DNA of 64,000 nt from QHWT01 sp963755695. GTDB taxonomy: Bacteria; Acidobacteriota; Vicinamibacteria; Vicinamibacterales; 2-12-FULL-66-21. A program made the translations under genes and the position numbers. The DNA is taken from positions 930,001 to 994,000 of the forward strand of contig CAVWLB010000010.1 of the NCBI GenBank assembly GCA_963755695.1, in the 5' to 3' direction. Under the pieces are notes generated by a model. That model did not search any database and was not told the origin of the DNA. It was given only the letters and a program-made list of their open reading frames with translations. Position 1 is the first letter of the stretch, and every line of letters begins with the position of its first letter. Positions 9,106 through 17,620 of this stretch are shown piece by piece.

Positions 9106-9951
9106 CTACCGTTCGGCCGGAGTCGTCGATAAGCCCAGAATGAAGCCTTCCACGGCTGTCCAGTACGGTTCGGGATCGACCGGAGCGGCGTCGTTGTGAT
9201 CGCCGCCCGCAATCCTCACGAACGTCTTGGGTCCGCGAATGCCGTCGAACAGCTCGCGACCGAGCTGGTAAGGGATCACCGTGTCGCGATCGCCGTGCAT
9301 GACGAGAATGGGCACGTTGACGGTTTGAAGGTGACGGGCGGTCGCGAATCGGTAAGTGGAGAAGAGTGACAACACCAGCAGGGGCGGCGATGATCGGATC
9401 ACCGACCGGGCATCCGGGAAGCCTGACTCGAGGATGAGACCTCGGGGCGCCCTGACCGTAGCGGCATATGCGGCCATCGTGGCCCCGAGCGAACGCCCCC
9501 AGTAAACCACCGGGACGCCTGCGTCGAACACCTTCCGCGCATGCGCGACCGTCGCGTCGACGTCGCGATACAAGCCACGCTCGCTCGGCTGTCCCGTGCT
9601 GACGCCGTAGCCACGGTAGTCGACGGCCAGGACCGAATACCCGCGCCGGACGATACCGGCCAGGATCGGCGCCCAGATGGAGAGGTTGCCGCCGTTTCCG
9701 TGGAAGTAGACCACATTGGCCCGCGGCGATTCCGCACGCATCAGCCAGGCACGCAGCCGCTGGCCGTCGGCCGTATCGATCGTCAGCGGCTCGAAGCCCA
9801 CGCCGTATTGACGCGGGGTCTCCGCCTCACCCGCGGATGGGAAGAACGCGAATCGCGGTTCGAGCCAGCGCACGAAGCCGGCGAGCGCGACAATCCCGAC
9901 GATCAGTGTGATGAAGGAGATATGCACGAGCCGCACGGTCAGCGTGAGCAT
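9106..9951 (-). CDS. Alpha/beta hydrolase, membrane-anchored
   Basis: 281 residues. An N-terminal membrane helix (VHISFITLIVGIVALAGF) is followed by an alpha/beta-hydrolase fold: oxyanion segment YFHGNGGN, nucleophile elbow WGRSLGAT (Ser near residue 152), acid MHGDRDTVIP and histidine GGDHNDAA in the correct order and spacing. This matches the BEM46/YtmA-like serine hydrolase type, facing the periplasm. The open frame extends upstream to 10038 but that part is antisense to the next gene's leader, so the ATG giving MLTLTVRLVH was chosen. Divergent from the Gfo/Idh/MocA gene, with starts 86 bp apart. Substrate unknown. Confidence 0.85.
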   Translation of the reverse strand: MLTLTVRLVHISFITLIVGIVALAGFVRWLEPRFAFFPSAGEAETPRQYGVGFEPLTIDTADGQRLRAWLMRAESPRANVVYFHGNGGNLSIWAPILAGIVRRGYSVLAVDYRGYGVSTGQPSERGLYRDVDATVAHARKVFDAGVPVVYWGRSLGATMAAYAATVRAPRGLILESGFPDARSVIRSSPPLLVLSLFSTYRFATARHLQTVNVPILVMHGDRDTVIPYQLGRELFDGIRGPKTFVRIAGGDHNDAAPVDPEPYWTAVEGFILGLSTTPAER

Positions 9952-10037
9952 TGTGCCGTACGGGCGAATGGATTCGAGGCGCGACGATCGGCGGGCAAAC
10001 TCCGCCGGCAAAGCGGGCTGGTATAGACTGCGTCCCA

Positions 10038-11159
10038 ATGATCCGGCCGGCCCTTCGCGCGCTCGTCGCGCTGTTTACGCTGTCGGGACTGCCTTCCGTG
10101 CACGCCCAACAACCGGTTGACTCGTCCCACCCGCTTCGGCTGGCGATCGCCGGACTGGTCCATGGGCACGTGAGCGGATTTCTGAAAGCGGCTCAGGGGC
10201 GCCGCGACGTGCAGATCGTCGGGATCTACGAACCGGATGCCTCGCTGCTCAGGAGTTACGCGCAGCGGTACTCCGTGCCCGATACCGCAGTGTTCGCCGA
10301 CCTCGGCGTGATGCTCGATCGCGCGAAGCCGGAGGCGGTGGCATCATTCACCAGCACGTTGGATCATCCGGCCATTGTCGAAGCCGCGGCGGCACGGCAC
10401 ATCGACGTGATGATGGAGAAGCCGCTCGCCGTCAGCAACGCCGACGCGCAACGGATCCGTGATGCGGCGACGCGCGGGGGCATCGACGTCCTAGTGAATT
10501 ACGAGACGACCTGGTATGCGAATCACGGCGCGATCTGGACGTTGATCAAGGAGCGCGGCGCGGCCGGAGAGATCCGGAAGATGGTGGCGCTCGACGGTCA
10601 TGCCGGGCCGAAGAAGATCAACGTCCAACCCGAGTTCTTCGAATGGCTGACCGATCCGGTGAAGAACGGTGCTGGCGCGCTGTTCGACTTCGGCTGCTAC
10701 GGCGCGAATCTGATGACCTGGCTGATGGACAACCAGCGCCCGAATGGCGTGACCGCCGTCACGCAGCAATTTCAGCCCGACATCTACCCGCGCGTGGACG
10801 ACGAGGCCACGATTCTGCTGGAGTATCCTCACGCGCAGGGCATCATTCAGGCATCGTGGAACTGGCCGTTCAACCGCAAGGATTTCGAGGTCTACGGGGA
10901 CCACGGCTCCGCGATTGCGACGACCGGTGGCTCCGGGCTTAGAGTCGCCGTGGCCAGCGATCCCGAGCACGCGGTCACACCCGATCCGCGTCCTCCCGAT
11001 GAGCGCGACTCGATTTCGCACCTGATCGCCGTCGTCCGGGGCTTGCGGAAACCGAACGCGTTGTCGTCGCTCGACAACAACCTGATCGTGACGGAGATTC
11101 TCGACGCCGCCCGGGAGTCGGCGCGCACCCACGCGCGCGTGGCGCTCGCGCGCAAGTGA
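10038..11159 (+). CDS. Gfo/Idh/MocA family oxidoreductase with Sec leader
   Basis: 373 residues. A Sec-type leader (MIRPALRALVALFTLSGLPSVHA) ends in an A-x-A site, then the NAD-binding domain LRLAIAGLVHGHVSG and the conserved MMEKPLAVSNADAQ near residue 142. The C-terminal domain includes DFGCYGANLMTWLMD. The frame is open upstream but the ATG was chosen because the leader begins there. Unlike its neighbours it has no twin-arginine motif, so a cofactor-binding enzyme exported by Sec is a little odd. It is followed immediately by a second family member whose start overlaps or lies 8 bp past this stop, so the pair is one operon. Substrate unknown; context suggests sugar oxidation. Confidence 0.87.
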   Translation: MIRPALRALVALFTLSGLPSVHAQQPVDSSHPLRLAIAGLVHGHVSGFLKAAQGRRDVQIVGIYEPDASLLRSYAQRYSVPDTAVFADLGVMLDRAKPEAVASFTSTLDHPAIVEAAAARHIDVMMEKPLAVSNADAQRIRDAATRGGIDVLVNYETTWYANHGAIWTLIKERGAAGEIRKMVALDGHAGPKKINVQPEFFEWLTDPVKNGAGALFDFGCYGANLMTWLMDNQRPNGVTAVTQQFQPDIYPRVDDEATILLEYPHAQGIIQASWNWPFNRKDFEVYGDHGSAIATTGGSGLRVAVASDPEHAVTPDPRPPDERDSISHLIAVVRGLRKPNALSSLDNNLIVTEILDAARESARTHARVALARK

Positions 11160-11167
11160 GCCAGATC

Positions 11168-12694
11168 ATGACCATTTCTCGACGTGAGTTCCTGGGTGCG
11201 GCGGGCGGTGCTGCGGCGTTCACGATCGTTCCGCGGCACGTGCTGGGCGGAAGAGGACAGACTCCGCCATCCGCGAAGGTCAACATCGCGTTCATCGGAG
11301 TCGGTGCGCAGGGGCTGCGCGTGATGTTGAACTTCCTGCGCCAGCCCGATGTCCATGGTGTCGCCGTGTGCGATCCGAATAAGGGCAGCGCCGGCTATCC
11401 GCAATGGAGCAACAACGAATTCTGCGACAACGTCCGCAAGTTGATCGGCACCGACTCCGGCTGGGAATGGCTCAGCCCCAACGACAAGATCCAGTTGACC
11501 CATTCGACAGACGCGACCTCCGGCGTGGCTGGTCGCGAGCCGTGTCAGAAGATTGTGAATGGCTATTACGCCCGCGATCAGCGCTCAGGCCAGTATCGCG
11601 GGTGTACCGCGTACGCCGACTTCCGCGAGCTTCTCGAGAAGGAGCGTGATATCGACGCGGTGGTCGTCTGCACCGTGGATCACTGGCATGCGCCGATCTC
11701 GATTACGGCAATGCAGAAGAAGAAACATGTCTTCTGCCAGAAGCCAATGACGCACACCGTCTACGAGGCCCGCCGCATGTCGGAGGTCGCGCGCGAGACC
11801 GGCGTGGCGACGACGGTTGCGATCGGCAACCAGGCATCTGAAGCGACCCGGCTGTTGTGCGAATGGGTCTGGTCAGGCGCGATCGGCCCCGTGAAGCAGG
11901 TGATGAACTGGTCGACTCGCCCGTTCTGGCCGCAGGGAATCCAACGTCCCTCGGAAACGCAGCCCGTGCCGGAGGGACTCGACTGGAATCTGTGGCTGGG
12001 CCCCGCCCCAGAGCGTGCGTTCAATCGGGCTTACCTGCCGTTTGTCTGGCGCGGGTGGTACGATTTCGGCGGCGGTGCCCTGGGAGACATGGGAGGCTAC
12101 AGCTTCGATACGATCTTCCGCGTCCTCAAGCTCGAAGCGGCGTCGACGGTAGAGGCGAGCTGCACCGATCGCTTCGTCGAGACGTTTCCCAGCGCGTCGA
12201 TCATTCACTACGACTTTCCCGCTCGTGGCGACATGCCGCCGGTCAGGGTCACCTGGTACGACGGACGCCTGCAGCCGCCGCGTCCGCCGGAGCTGGAGGC
12301 CGATCGGGAGCTCGCGGAGGAAGGACTGTTGTTCATCGGCGACAAGGGCAGCATCATGTGCGGGTTCAACGGTCAGAACCCGAAGCTGATTCCCCAGGGC
12401 CGGATGGACGCGTTTACGCAGCCGCCCAAGACGCTGCCGCGGTCTCCCGGCAACGATCGCGAATGGCTCGACGCATGCCTCGGCGGGAAGACGAAGCCGG
12501 GGGCAAACTTCGAGTTCGAAGGAAGCGTGACCGAGACGCTGCTGCTGGGCAACGTGGCGCTGAGAGCCGGCCACCGCATCGTGTGGGACCGAGCGAACCT
12601 GAAGGCGGTCAATCTTCCCGAGGCCGACGCCTTCATCAACCCGCCATACCGCCAGCTCGAAGAGCCGGGCTACAAGGATCGCGCGCTGAGGTGA
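11168..12694 (+). CDS. Gfo/Idh/MocA family oxidoreductase, Tat-exported
   Basis: 508 residues, long for the family. Tat leader TISRREFLGAAGG at the very start, then the Rossmann segment VNIAFIGVGAQGLR, a DHWHAPISI motif and VFCQKPMTHTVYEAR, the position of the catalytic lysine. The C-terminal domain has WLGPAPERAFN, WYDFGGGALGDMG and a late GNDREWLDACLGGKTKP typical of the large secreted subgroup in Planctomycetota and Acidobacteriota. An in-frame GTG at 11156 overlaps the previous stop; I prefer the ATG because the Tat motif then starts at residue 2. Coupled to the preceding oxidoreductase. It overlaps the convergent sugar isomerase gene by 25 bp. Confidence 0.9.
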   Translation: MTISRREFLGAAGGAAAFTIVPRHVLGGRGQTPPSAKVNIAFIGVGAQGLRVMLNFLRQPDVHGVAVCDPNKGSAGYPQWSNNEFCDNVRKLIGTDSGWEWLSPNDKIQLTHSTDATSGVAGREPCQKIVNGYYARDQRSGQYRGCTAYADFRELLEKERDIDAVVVCTVDHWHAPISITAMQKKKHVFCQKPMTHTVYEARRMSEVARETGVATTVAIGNQASEATRLLCEWVWSGAIGPVKQVMNWSTRPFWPQGIQRPSETQPVPEGLDWNLWLGPAPERAFNRAYLPFVWRGWYDFGGGALGDMGGYSFDTIFRVLKLEAASTVEASCTDRFVETFPSASIIHYDFPARGDMPPVRVTWYDGRLQPPRPPELEADRELAEEGLLFIGDKGSIMCGFNGQNPKLIPQGRMDAFTQPPKTLPRSPGNDREWLDACLGGKTKPGANFEFEGSVTETLLLGNVALRAGHRIVWDRANLKAVNLPEADAFINPPYRQLEEPGYKDRALR

Positions 12695-13623
12695 TCCCGG
12701 ACCGTCTCGAGGCGCTGTCGTAGCTCCTTCACGCCTTCGAGCTCGCGCCCTTCCGGTCCCCACTCGATGCCGGCATGTCCGTGGTAGCCGCTGTCCACGA
12801 CGATCTTCATCATGCGAAGAAGATCGATGTCGGTGTTGTTCCCGTTGAAGTCCCAGACCTTCGGTTTCACGCTGACGCCCTTGGCGAGCGGCATCATCTC
12901 GCGCACCCCTTCATACGAATCGTAGCTTTCCACTTTCGCGTCCGGGTCCGTCTTGGTGGGACCCGCGATACGGAAGTTCCCGAAATCAGGCAAGGTTCCG
13001 GCGCGGGGATGGTTCACGAGCCGGATCGTCTTCATCAGCCATTTGGCGTCGCTGCTCAGACCACCGTGGTTTTCAATGACTACGTCGATCGCGTGAGCAT
13101 CGGCGAACTCCACCAGCTGCCGCATGCCATCGGCGACCAGCTTCATCTGCTCGTCCGGCGTGCCGCTGCTGTAGCCATTGACTCGGATCGTGTGTGCCCC
13201 CAGGAACTTCGCCGCCTCGACCCACTTGTAGTGGTTCTCGGCGGCGACCCTGCGCGTCGCCGCATCCGGGTCGCCGAGATTCCCCTCGCCGTCGCACATG
13301 ATCAGGACCTGGGTGACCCCTTCACCCGCGGCGCGAGTGTTCATCTCGCGCAGAAAGTCCATGTCCTTCGCCTTGTCCTTGAAGAATTGATTGACGTATT
13401 CGATCGCGCCGATGCCTGCGCTCTTCGCGATCTTCGGGAAATCGAGGTGCTGCATCCTTCCGGCAAACAACGGCTTGTTGATCGACCATTCGGCCAGCGA
13501 GATCTTGAACATCGGATCCGCCGCAGGCTCCGCGGCGTGCAGCCCTTCGAACGAGGTCATGCCCATGGCGGCGGCGCCTCCTGAGATTCTGAGGAAGTCG
13601 CGGCGGGTGAGTGCGGTCGTCAT
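12670..13623 (-). CDS. Sugar phosphate isomerase/epimerase-type TIM barrel, Tat-exported
   Basis: 317 residues. Tat leader (TALTRRDFLRISGGAAAMG), then a TIM barrel of the hydroxypyruvate isomerase / xylose-isomerase-like family: FKISLAEWSINK, IGAIEYVNQFF, THTIRVNGYS, the metal-site segment VVIENHGGLSS and the last barrel strand AGIEWGPEGRE with the conserved Glu. Such exported isomerases accompany Gfo/Idh/MocA and DUF1080 proteins in 3-keto-sugar utilisation. Start chosen at the Tat leader; the frame is open upstream but without protein character. A TATAAT-like element lies 31-36 bp upstream. It converges on the oxidoreductase operon. Confidence 0.88.
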   Translation of the reverse strand: MTTALTRRDFLRISGGAAAMGMTSFEGLHAAEPAADPMFKISLAEWSINKPLFAGRMQHLDFPKIAKSAGIGAIEYVNQFFKDKAKDMDFLREMNTRAAGEGVTQVLIMCDGEGNLGDPDAATRRVAAENHYKWVEAAKFLGAHTIRVNGYSSGTPDEQMKLVADGMRQLVEFADAHAIDVVIENHGGLSSDAKWLMKTIRLVNHPRAGTLPDFGNFRIAGPTKTDPDAKVESYDSYEGVREMMPLAKGVSVKPKVWDFNGNNTDIDLLRMMKIVVDSGYHGHAGIEWGPEGRELEGVKELRQRLETVRDHLSARSL

Positions 13624-13653
13624 GTCGCTCCGTGAATGGCCCGGTCGCGCGGG

Positions 13654-13659
13654 ATTATA
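13654..13659 (-). promoter_or_regulatory. TATAAT-type -10 element for the sugar isomerase gene
   Basis: On the minus strand the sequence reads TATAAT, 31 bp before the isomerase ATG, giving a leader of roughly 24 nt. No good -35 is visible at the usual distance. Confidence 0.4.
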
Positions 13660-13728
13660 GACGAACCATCGCAGTAGGCGGCGCCGGTCTGAAGTTGTCG
13701 GTACCTGCTGCCGATAAGTGAAGGCGAC

Positions 13729-14016
13729 ATGTTCTCCGATCCCGAGAAGGAAGCGGTCCTGCAATTGCTCGCCAATTACGAGAACATGGCCCGCGCCATC
13801 GAAACGTTCCTGCACCGCGTGCGGACGGATCCGAACATCGACCTCCATGCGCCGCGCTACCGCGCGTTGCTGTCGGATCTCGAACAGGTCGTGCCGGTGT
13901 GGCGGGAATACGGCGCCATGACGCGGGTGAAGCTCACGCTCGAACGTCGCCAGACACCGGTGTCCGAGATCGCCCCTGCTGAAGAGCGCCGCCGGTCAAG
14001 GTCGGAATATCTGTAG
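13729..14016 (+). CDS. Small hypothetical protein, helical, 95 aa
   Basis: Starts MFSDPEKEAVLQLLANYENMARAIETFLHR, an amphipathic helical protein with a second helix (YRALLSDLEQVVPVWREYGAM) and a charged C-terminus ending RRSRSEYL. No signal, membrane segment or cysteines. The composition and frame usage look like a genuine protein, and the start has AGTGAAGG upstream. It is divergent from the sugar isomerase and convergent with the following hydrolase, so it is a single-gene unit. Function unknown. Confidence 0.6.
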   Translation: MFSDPEKEAVLQLLANYENMARAIETFLHRVRTDPNIDLHAPRYRALLSDLEQVVPVWREYGAMTRVKLTLERRQTPVSEIAPAEERRRSRSEYL

Positions 14017-14024
14017 GTTGATGC

Positions 14025-14984
14025 TCACTGCCTTGAGTGCACCGCCACAGCAACATCATGGATCGCTTTGGCGACGGCATCCGGTGCCTCCAGATGCATG
14101 CTGTGGCCGCTCGGGATCGTGCGCTGGATGCCGGCCGACGACAACTCGGCGAGCGCCTGTTGCGAGTCGAGGCGGTTCTTTTCAAGCTCCGCCGCCGGCC
14201 TGTCGAGATTATCGCCGTATCCGCCGTGCTCGCGCGTGAGCACGATCAGTGGAAGATCGCCGAGCACGCCTTTTTGCGACGTCGCAGCCCAGCGCGCGAA
14301 ATATTCGGCCGACCATTCCTTCTGGCTGTCTTCCGCTGCTTCGACCGATGCCTGTGACGCAGCCCACGCATGCAGCCTTTGTTCGCGTGGCGGGAGTCGA
14401 TCGTAAGGCGGCTCGATTACGGCCGGATCCGCGGTGCGGCGGGGCGCGGGCTTGTCGCTCGCGCGCATATCCTCACGCGGTGCCGGAATCGCTCGACCCT
14501 TGGCGCCGTCGGCGATCCGTCCGGCGTGCTGCGGTCCCATGGGAATGTATTGATGCTCGCTGACGATGTCTACCAAGACGAGCCCGGCGACCTCGGCAGC
14601 GTAGCGGTGCGCGAAGGACCGAACCGGACCGCCACCAAAGGAGTGGCCGACCAGCAAGAACGGTCCGTGTTCGCCCGCACGCGCGAGTGCATCGTGCAGT
14701 TCCAGATTCAGCTGATCGAACGTGCGGGGCTGAGGGCCCGGATCGCTCCAGGCGTAACCTCCGCGATCGTAGGTGCAGACGCGCATCTCCCGCTCGACTC
14801 GACGTTGCACGAGGATCCAGTCGAACGAGAAATCGCCGAGCCCGGTCTCGATTACGACGGTCGGTTGCCCATGGCCGGTGCAGTTCACGTGCAGCCGGTG
14901 TCCACCGAGGTCGATCAGCCGTCCCACCGGCTTGGGATCGAGGGACAGCGGTGCAATCAACAGCCACGTCATGATGCTGAACAT
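14025..14984 (-). CDS. Alpha/beta hydrolase, secreted or anchored
   Basis: 319 residues. Short hydrophobic N-terminus (FSIMTWLLIAPLSL) then LGGHRLHVNCTGHGQPTVV, the usual first strands of an alpha/beta hydrolase with the oxyanion GLGDFSFDW. Nucleophile elbow LLVGHSFGGGPV puts the serine near residue 114; a late GHSMHLEAPDAVAKAI supplies the histidine. Resembles the family of haloperoxidase/esterase-like hydrolases common in Acidobacteriota. No partner gene in the same orientation. Substrate unknown. Confidence 0.85.
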   Translation of the reverse strand: MFSIMTWLLIAPLSLDPKPVGRLIDLGGHRLHVNCTGHGQPTVVIETGLGDFSFDWILVQRRVEREMRVCTYDRGGYAWSDPGPQPRTFDQLNLELHDALARAGEHGPFLLVGHSFGGGPVRSFAHRYAAEVAGLVLVDIVSEHQYIPMGPQHAGRIADGAKGRAIPAPREDMRASDKPAPRRTADPAVIEPPYDRLPPREQRLHAWAASQASVEAAEDSQKEWSAEYFARWAATSQKGVLGDLPLIVLTREHGGYGDNLDRPAAELEKNRLDSQQALAELSSAGIQRTIPSGHSMHLEAPDAVAKAIHDVAVAVHSRQ

Positions 14985-15085
14985 CGCGCAGGCCTCCCGT
15001 CAGTTTGACGGCGGCTGCGGCCCGCGGTTCAGCGCAAGACGTGAATCGACGTGATTTCGTGGCGAGCGGCCGCCGGGCGGGGACG

Positions 15086-15331
15086 TCAGGCGTTCACGTA
15101 CTGACCTTCTTCGGTTCGGCGGAGCGATCCATCCTGCACCAGCGCGTCGAGCACGACCCGGCAGGTCGTGGCACGAAGTCCGAAGAGCCGCGCCGCTTCG
15201 GCGATGTCCAGGCGCAAGCCTGGCATTTCACGGTAGGTGCCGCGAATCATCGATACGAGTTGTTCACGAGGTGCCTCAGCGGAGATCGTGTCTCGCGGGC
15301 GTGACCGGCGCTCCTGGATGTTGGTAGCCAT
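15086..15331 (-). CDS. Small winged-helix-like protein, 81 aa
   Basis: After a basic N-terminus (TNIQERRSRPRDT) the protein has EQLVSMIRGTYREMPGLRLDIAEAARLFGL, then TTCRVVLDALVQDGSLRRTEEGQYV. This is the helix-turn-helix plus wing pattern of small winged-helix proteins (the second helix contacts DNA, the QDGSLRRTEEGQY hairpin is the wing). The ATG giving MATNIQERR was selected; upstream codons of the open frame do not look like protein. It is probably a DNA-binding regulator; its target is unknown. Divergent from the PRC-barrel gene, with starts about 160 bp apart. Confidence 0.6.
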   Translation of the reverse strand: MATNIQERRSRPRDTISAEAPREQLVSMIRGTYREMPGLRLDIAEAARLFGLRATTCRVVLDALVQDGSLRRTEEGQYVNA

Positions 15332-15489
15332 TTCAATAAAGTCGGGGTTCGGAATAGGCAACTGGAGGGGGCAGATGCAAACGTAATGTGTGGTCCTCGA
15401 AGGGAGGACGCCAGAGGTTAGGTGCAAGTGTACAACAGTTGACGCCTGCGCTCGAGTCGCCTACTTTGTGCCCTCGAGGAGGTCACGTC

Positions 15490-15933
15490 ATGGAACTGCT
15501 GCTCGGGAGCCAGGTCCGGTCGGGAGGCCGGCGAATCGGGTATCTCGCGGGCGTCGAAGTCGATGCGGCCTCGCGGCGGGTGTCGAAAATCGTCTTCAGC
15601 CCGGATGGAAGACTCGGGTCGCACGCCCATACCAAATCACTGGGCTCGGTCCGCGTCGAGCGTGGAACACTCGTGCTTGGTGATTCCGCCGGAGCTTTGC
15701 AACAGGAAGCGGCCACCGAGCCGATTCTGTTGAGTCGCTCGGTCCGAATCGTGCGCCAGGGGAAGCCGGCCGGACATGTCGCCGGCCTCGTCGTGGACGA
15801 TGCGGGTACCCTGGAGGCGGCCGTTGGACGACAGCACTGGTGGAATGGACGGTACCGCATCCAGGCGGCCGATATCGATCTGTCCCATCCTGGTGAGATT
15901 CGCGCGGGCGGCATGGGCTCACGCGCTGCTTAA
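15490..15933 (+). CDS. PRC-barrel-like protein
   Basis: 147 residues beginning MELLLGSQVRSGGRRIGYLAGVEVDAASRRV. This reads as a small beta-barrel: L-L-G-S-x-V (strand 1), GYLAGVEVD, IVFSPDGRLGSHAHTKSLGSV, and a second half with the same rhythm (ILLSRSVRIVRQGKPAGHVAGLVVDDAG), i.e. two PRC-type barrel halves. GAGGAGGTCACGTC precedes the ATG. PRC barrels are found as free adaptor proteins in soil bacteria; role unknown here. A strong hairpin lies 30 bp after the stop. Confidence 0.6.
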   Translation: MELLLGSQVRSGGRRIGYLAGVEVDAASRRVSKIVFSPDGRLGSHAHTKSLGSVRVERGTLVLGDSAGALQQEAATEPILLSRSVRIVRQGKPAGHVAGLVVDDAGTLEAAVGRQHWWNGRYRIQAADIDLSHPGEIRAGGMGSRAA

Positions 15934-15963
15934 TCTGATGTCTCTGGATCGGACGGGAGGGCT

Positions 15964-15988
15964 GCCGCGCGCGCCGGACGCGCGCGGC
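15964..15988 (+). terminator. GC-rich hairpin after the PRC-barrel gene
   Basis: Perfect 10-bp arms GCCGCGCGCG and CGCGCGCGGC around a five-base loop, 30 bp past the stop. No T-run follows, so it may be a poor intrinsic terminator or simply an mRNA end stabiliser. Confidence 0.5.
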
Positions 15989-16299
15989 GAAACCTGTTAC
16001 TGAGAATTTGCGGCGCGGCTGCGGCTCTACGACGCGACGCGTTTTGCGCGCCCCGTATCTCCGCGCAAGCCAAAACGCACGCCGATTGGCGTGAGCGTGC
16101 AGGCTTCGGTCCCGGGCAGACGAGCCAATCAACGCCGTCAGTGCGTTGCCTGCGTCCGCGCCGTTGTTCTCCAGAGCAACAGACGTACCGGAGGACGATC
16201 AACACTTACCGCGCAAAGCCGTTCGCCCCCGCTTCGGCGAGATGGCCTTGGTGGAAAAATGGGTGGTTCACCCGAAAGACTGGGAAACGCCCGCCACAC
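15989..16299. other. Non-coding gap
   Basis: No frame here has convincing protein character on either strand. A loose inverted repeat (GCGTTTTG at 16039 and CAAAACGC at 16071) is present. The right end is the 3' side of the leftward CBM9-like gene. Confidence 0.5.
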
Positions 16300-17046
16300 T
16301 CAGCGATCACTGAATTCCAGCGTGCCGAACTTTTCGAATTCATGGAAGGTCTCGCCAACCGGCGACCACTCCCATTGAGTGCGCTTTCCTTCGTCGTGGT
16401 CCATGCGGTAGAAGTTCGCGCGCCATCGAGTCCCCGGCGCCGGCGGCACGTTCTGCAACGGCTTCAGCAGCGCATAGGGAATGAAAAATTCCGCGCGCCA
16501 GCCTTGAATTGCCGCGTTTGAGGTTTTCGGCCCTCCCATGATCGAGGTGGCCTTGCGCGTCAGACGGTCCCGTTCGTAATGCCACGGCCTCCAGCCGAGG
16601 AACTGGCCGCCGAAGTTCGGCACCATGATCGGAAGCTCGTGATTGAGCGGCGAGATCTCGTACTCGAAGTACATCGGATACCGTTCGTCCGTCCAGAGGA
16701 AGACTTCGAAGACGTCTTCGTTCCAGAGATCGAGAAAGTCGTCGTCGAGCGACGCCGTCAGCTTTCGATCCGTCCCATCCATCAAAAAATACAGACCGGT
16801 CGGCGAGTAGAGCATCTTGAATCGTGTATCGTACGGGTGCCCGTCCGCCTGGCGGCGGCGGAGCGCTGTCCACTCGGTTTTCTCCCAGCTGGCGTGTTCG
16901 CCCGTGCCGGTCACCTCGAAGTCCGGCGCGGGTTTCACGGACAGATGCGGTCGTTCCCCGGTTTGGGTCTGCACGCCGACAGCATAGTCAGTCGACGAGG
17001 CGAGTGATAGAGCGATCAGCCCGACGAGTGAAACAGCGTGTCGCAT
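16300..17046 (-). CDS. CBM9-like carbohydrate-binding protein, secreted
   Basis: 248 residues: leader MRHAVSLVGLIALSLASSTDYA, then a single beta-sandwich domain typical of the family-9-like carbohydrate-binding modules of Acidobacteriota: KMLYSPTGLYFLMDGTD, DLWNEDVFEVFLWTDERYPMYFEYEISPLN and a late WRAEFFIPYALLKPL ending WRANFYRMDH and WEWSPVGETFHEFEKFGTLEF. The WNEDVFEVF and YEISPLN segments are the usual signature. No catalytic domain, so it is probably a periplasmic or outer-surface binding protein. Single gene, divergent from the 62-residue protein to its right. Confidence 0.88.
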   Translation of the reverse strand: MRHAVSLVGLIALSLASSTDYAVGVQTQTGERPHLSVKPAPDFEVTGTGEHASWEKTEWTALRRRQADGHPYDTRFKMLYSPTGLYFLMDGTDRKLTASLDDDFLDLWNEDVFEVFLWTDERYPMYFEYEISPLNHELPIMVPNFGGQFLGWRPWHYERDRLTRKATSIMGGPKTSNAAIQGWRAEFFIPYALLKPLQNVPPAPGTRWRANFYRMDHDEGKRTQWEWSPVGETFHEFEKFGTLEFSDR

Positions 17047-17114
17047 GACGCCGTATTCTACTCGTCTGTTCGGCGCATATCGTGCTCGGCCGGATGACGT
17101 GCGGGAAAGGGAGC

Positions 17115-17303
17115 ATGGACGACTTATACGAGCTGCTGAGCGAGTTCGAACGTAAGCTGGAAATGCTGCGCAAAGAAGGAAATCTCACCGCGCAGGGTCC
17201 ACAACTCTTCAGAGAATTCGCCGCCGAAGTGGAACGGCGCACAGGCGCGGAACGGCGTCAGTCGCCCCGCCCCAATCTCGACCGGCGTTCTGAACGCCGA
17301 TGA
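17115..17303 (+). CDS. Small coiled-coil-like hypothetical protein, 62 aa
   Basis: Starts MDDLYELLSEFERKLEMLRKEGNLT with heptad-like leucines, then LFREFAAEVERRTG and an arginine-rich tail ending RRSERR. The ribosome site GGGAAAGGGAG is well placed. No known domain. Divergent from the CBM9-like gene, and just upstream of a thioesterase remnant in the same direction. Confidence 0.5.
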   Translation: MDDLYELLSEFERKLEMLRKEGNLTAQGPQLFREFAAEVERRTGAERRQSPRPNLDRRSERR

Positions 17304-17309
17304 CGCTCA

Positions 17310-17620
17310 CGTAATGCTCGGACGGGCCTTGTCCATGCCGCGTCAGCGCCACGATACCGGATACTGCCGGTGGGTACACGGCGCTCACGCGGATGGATCC
17401 CGAGCCGATGTCCTCGCGGTGGAGTTCAAGATCAATCTGCTTCCGGCTTCGGCAGGGGAGCGCCTCACTGGCGAAACCTTCGCTCTGAAGGAAGCTCGCA
17501 CATTGACCGTCAAAGCAGCGGGCGCGCGCATTGTCCGGTGAGCGCGCGACCCTGGTGGCGATGATGATGCAGACCAACATGCGCATGCGGCTCGAAAGCG
17601 AAGGCGGGTTCGACGTCAAA
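17310..17620 (+). pseudogene. PaaI-type hotdog thioesterase remnant
   Basis: Read through three frames, this stretch gives segments of a PaaI-family hotdog thioesterase in the right order: HA (after a likely lost base), SATIPDTAGGYTALTRMDPE, DVLAVEFKINLLPASAGERL, ALKEARTLTVKAAGARIV, and GERATLVAMMMQTNMRM. These match the family pattern (DTA-GYAAL, VEFKINLL-P-A-GE, GRTLTV, TLVA-M-QTMM). At least two one-base shifts are needed (near 17404 and 17538), and the usual ~40 N-terminal residues are missing, so even after error correction it is truncated. Weak but ordered evidence. Confidence 0.55.
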
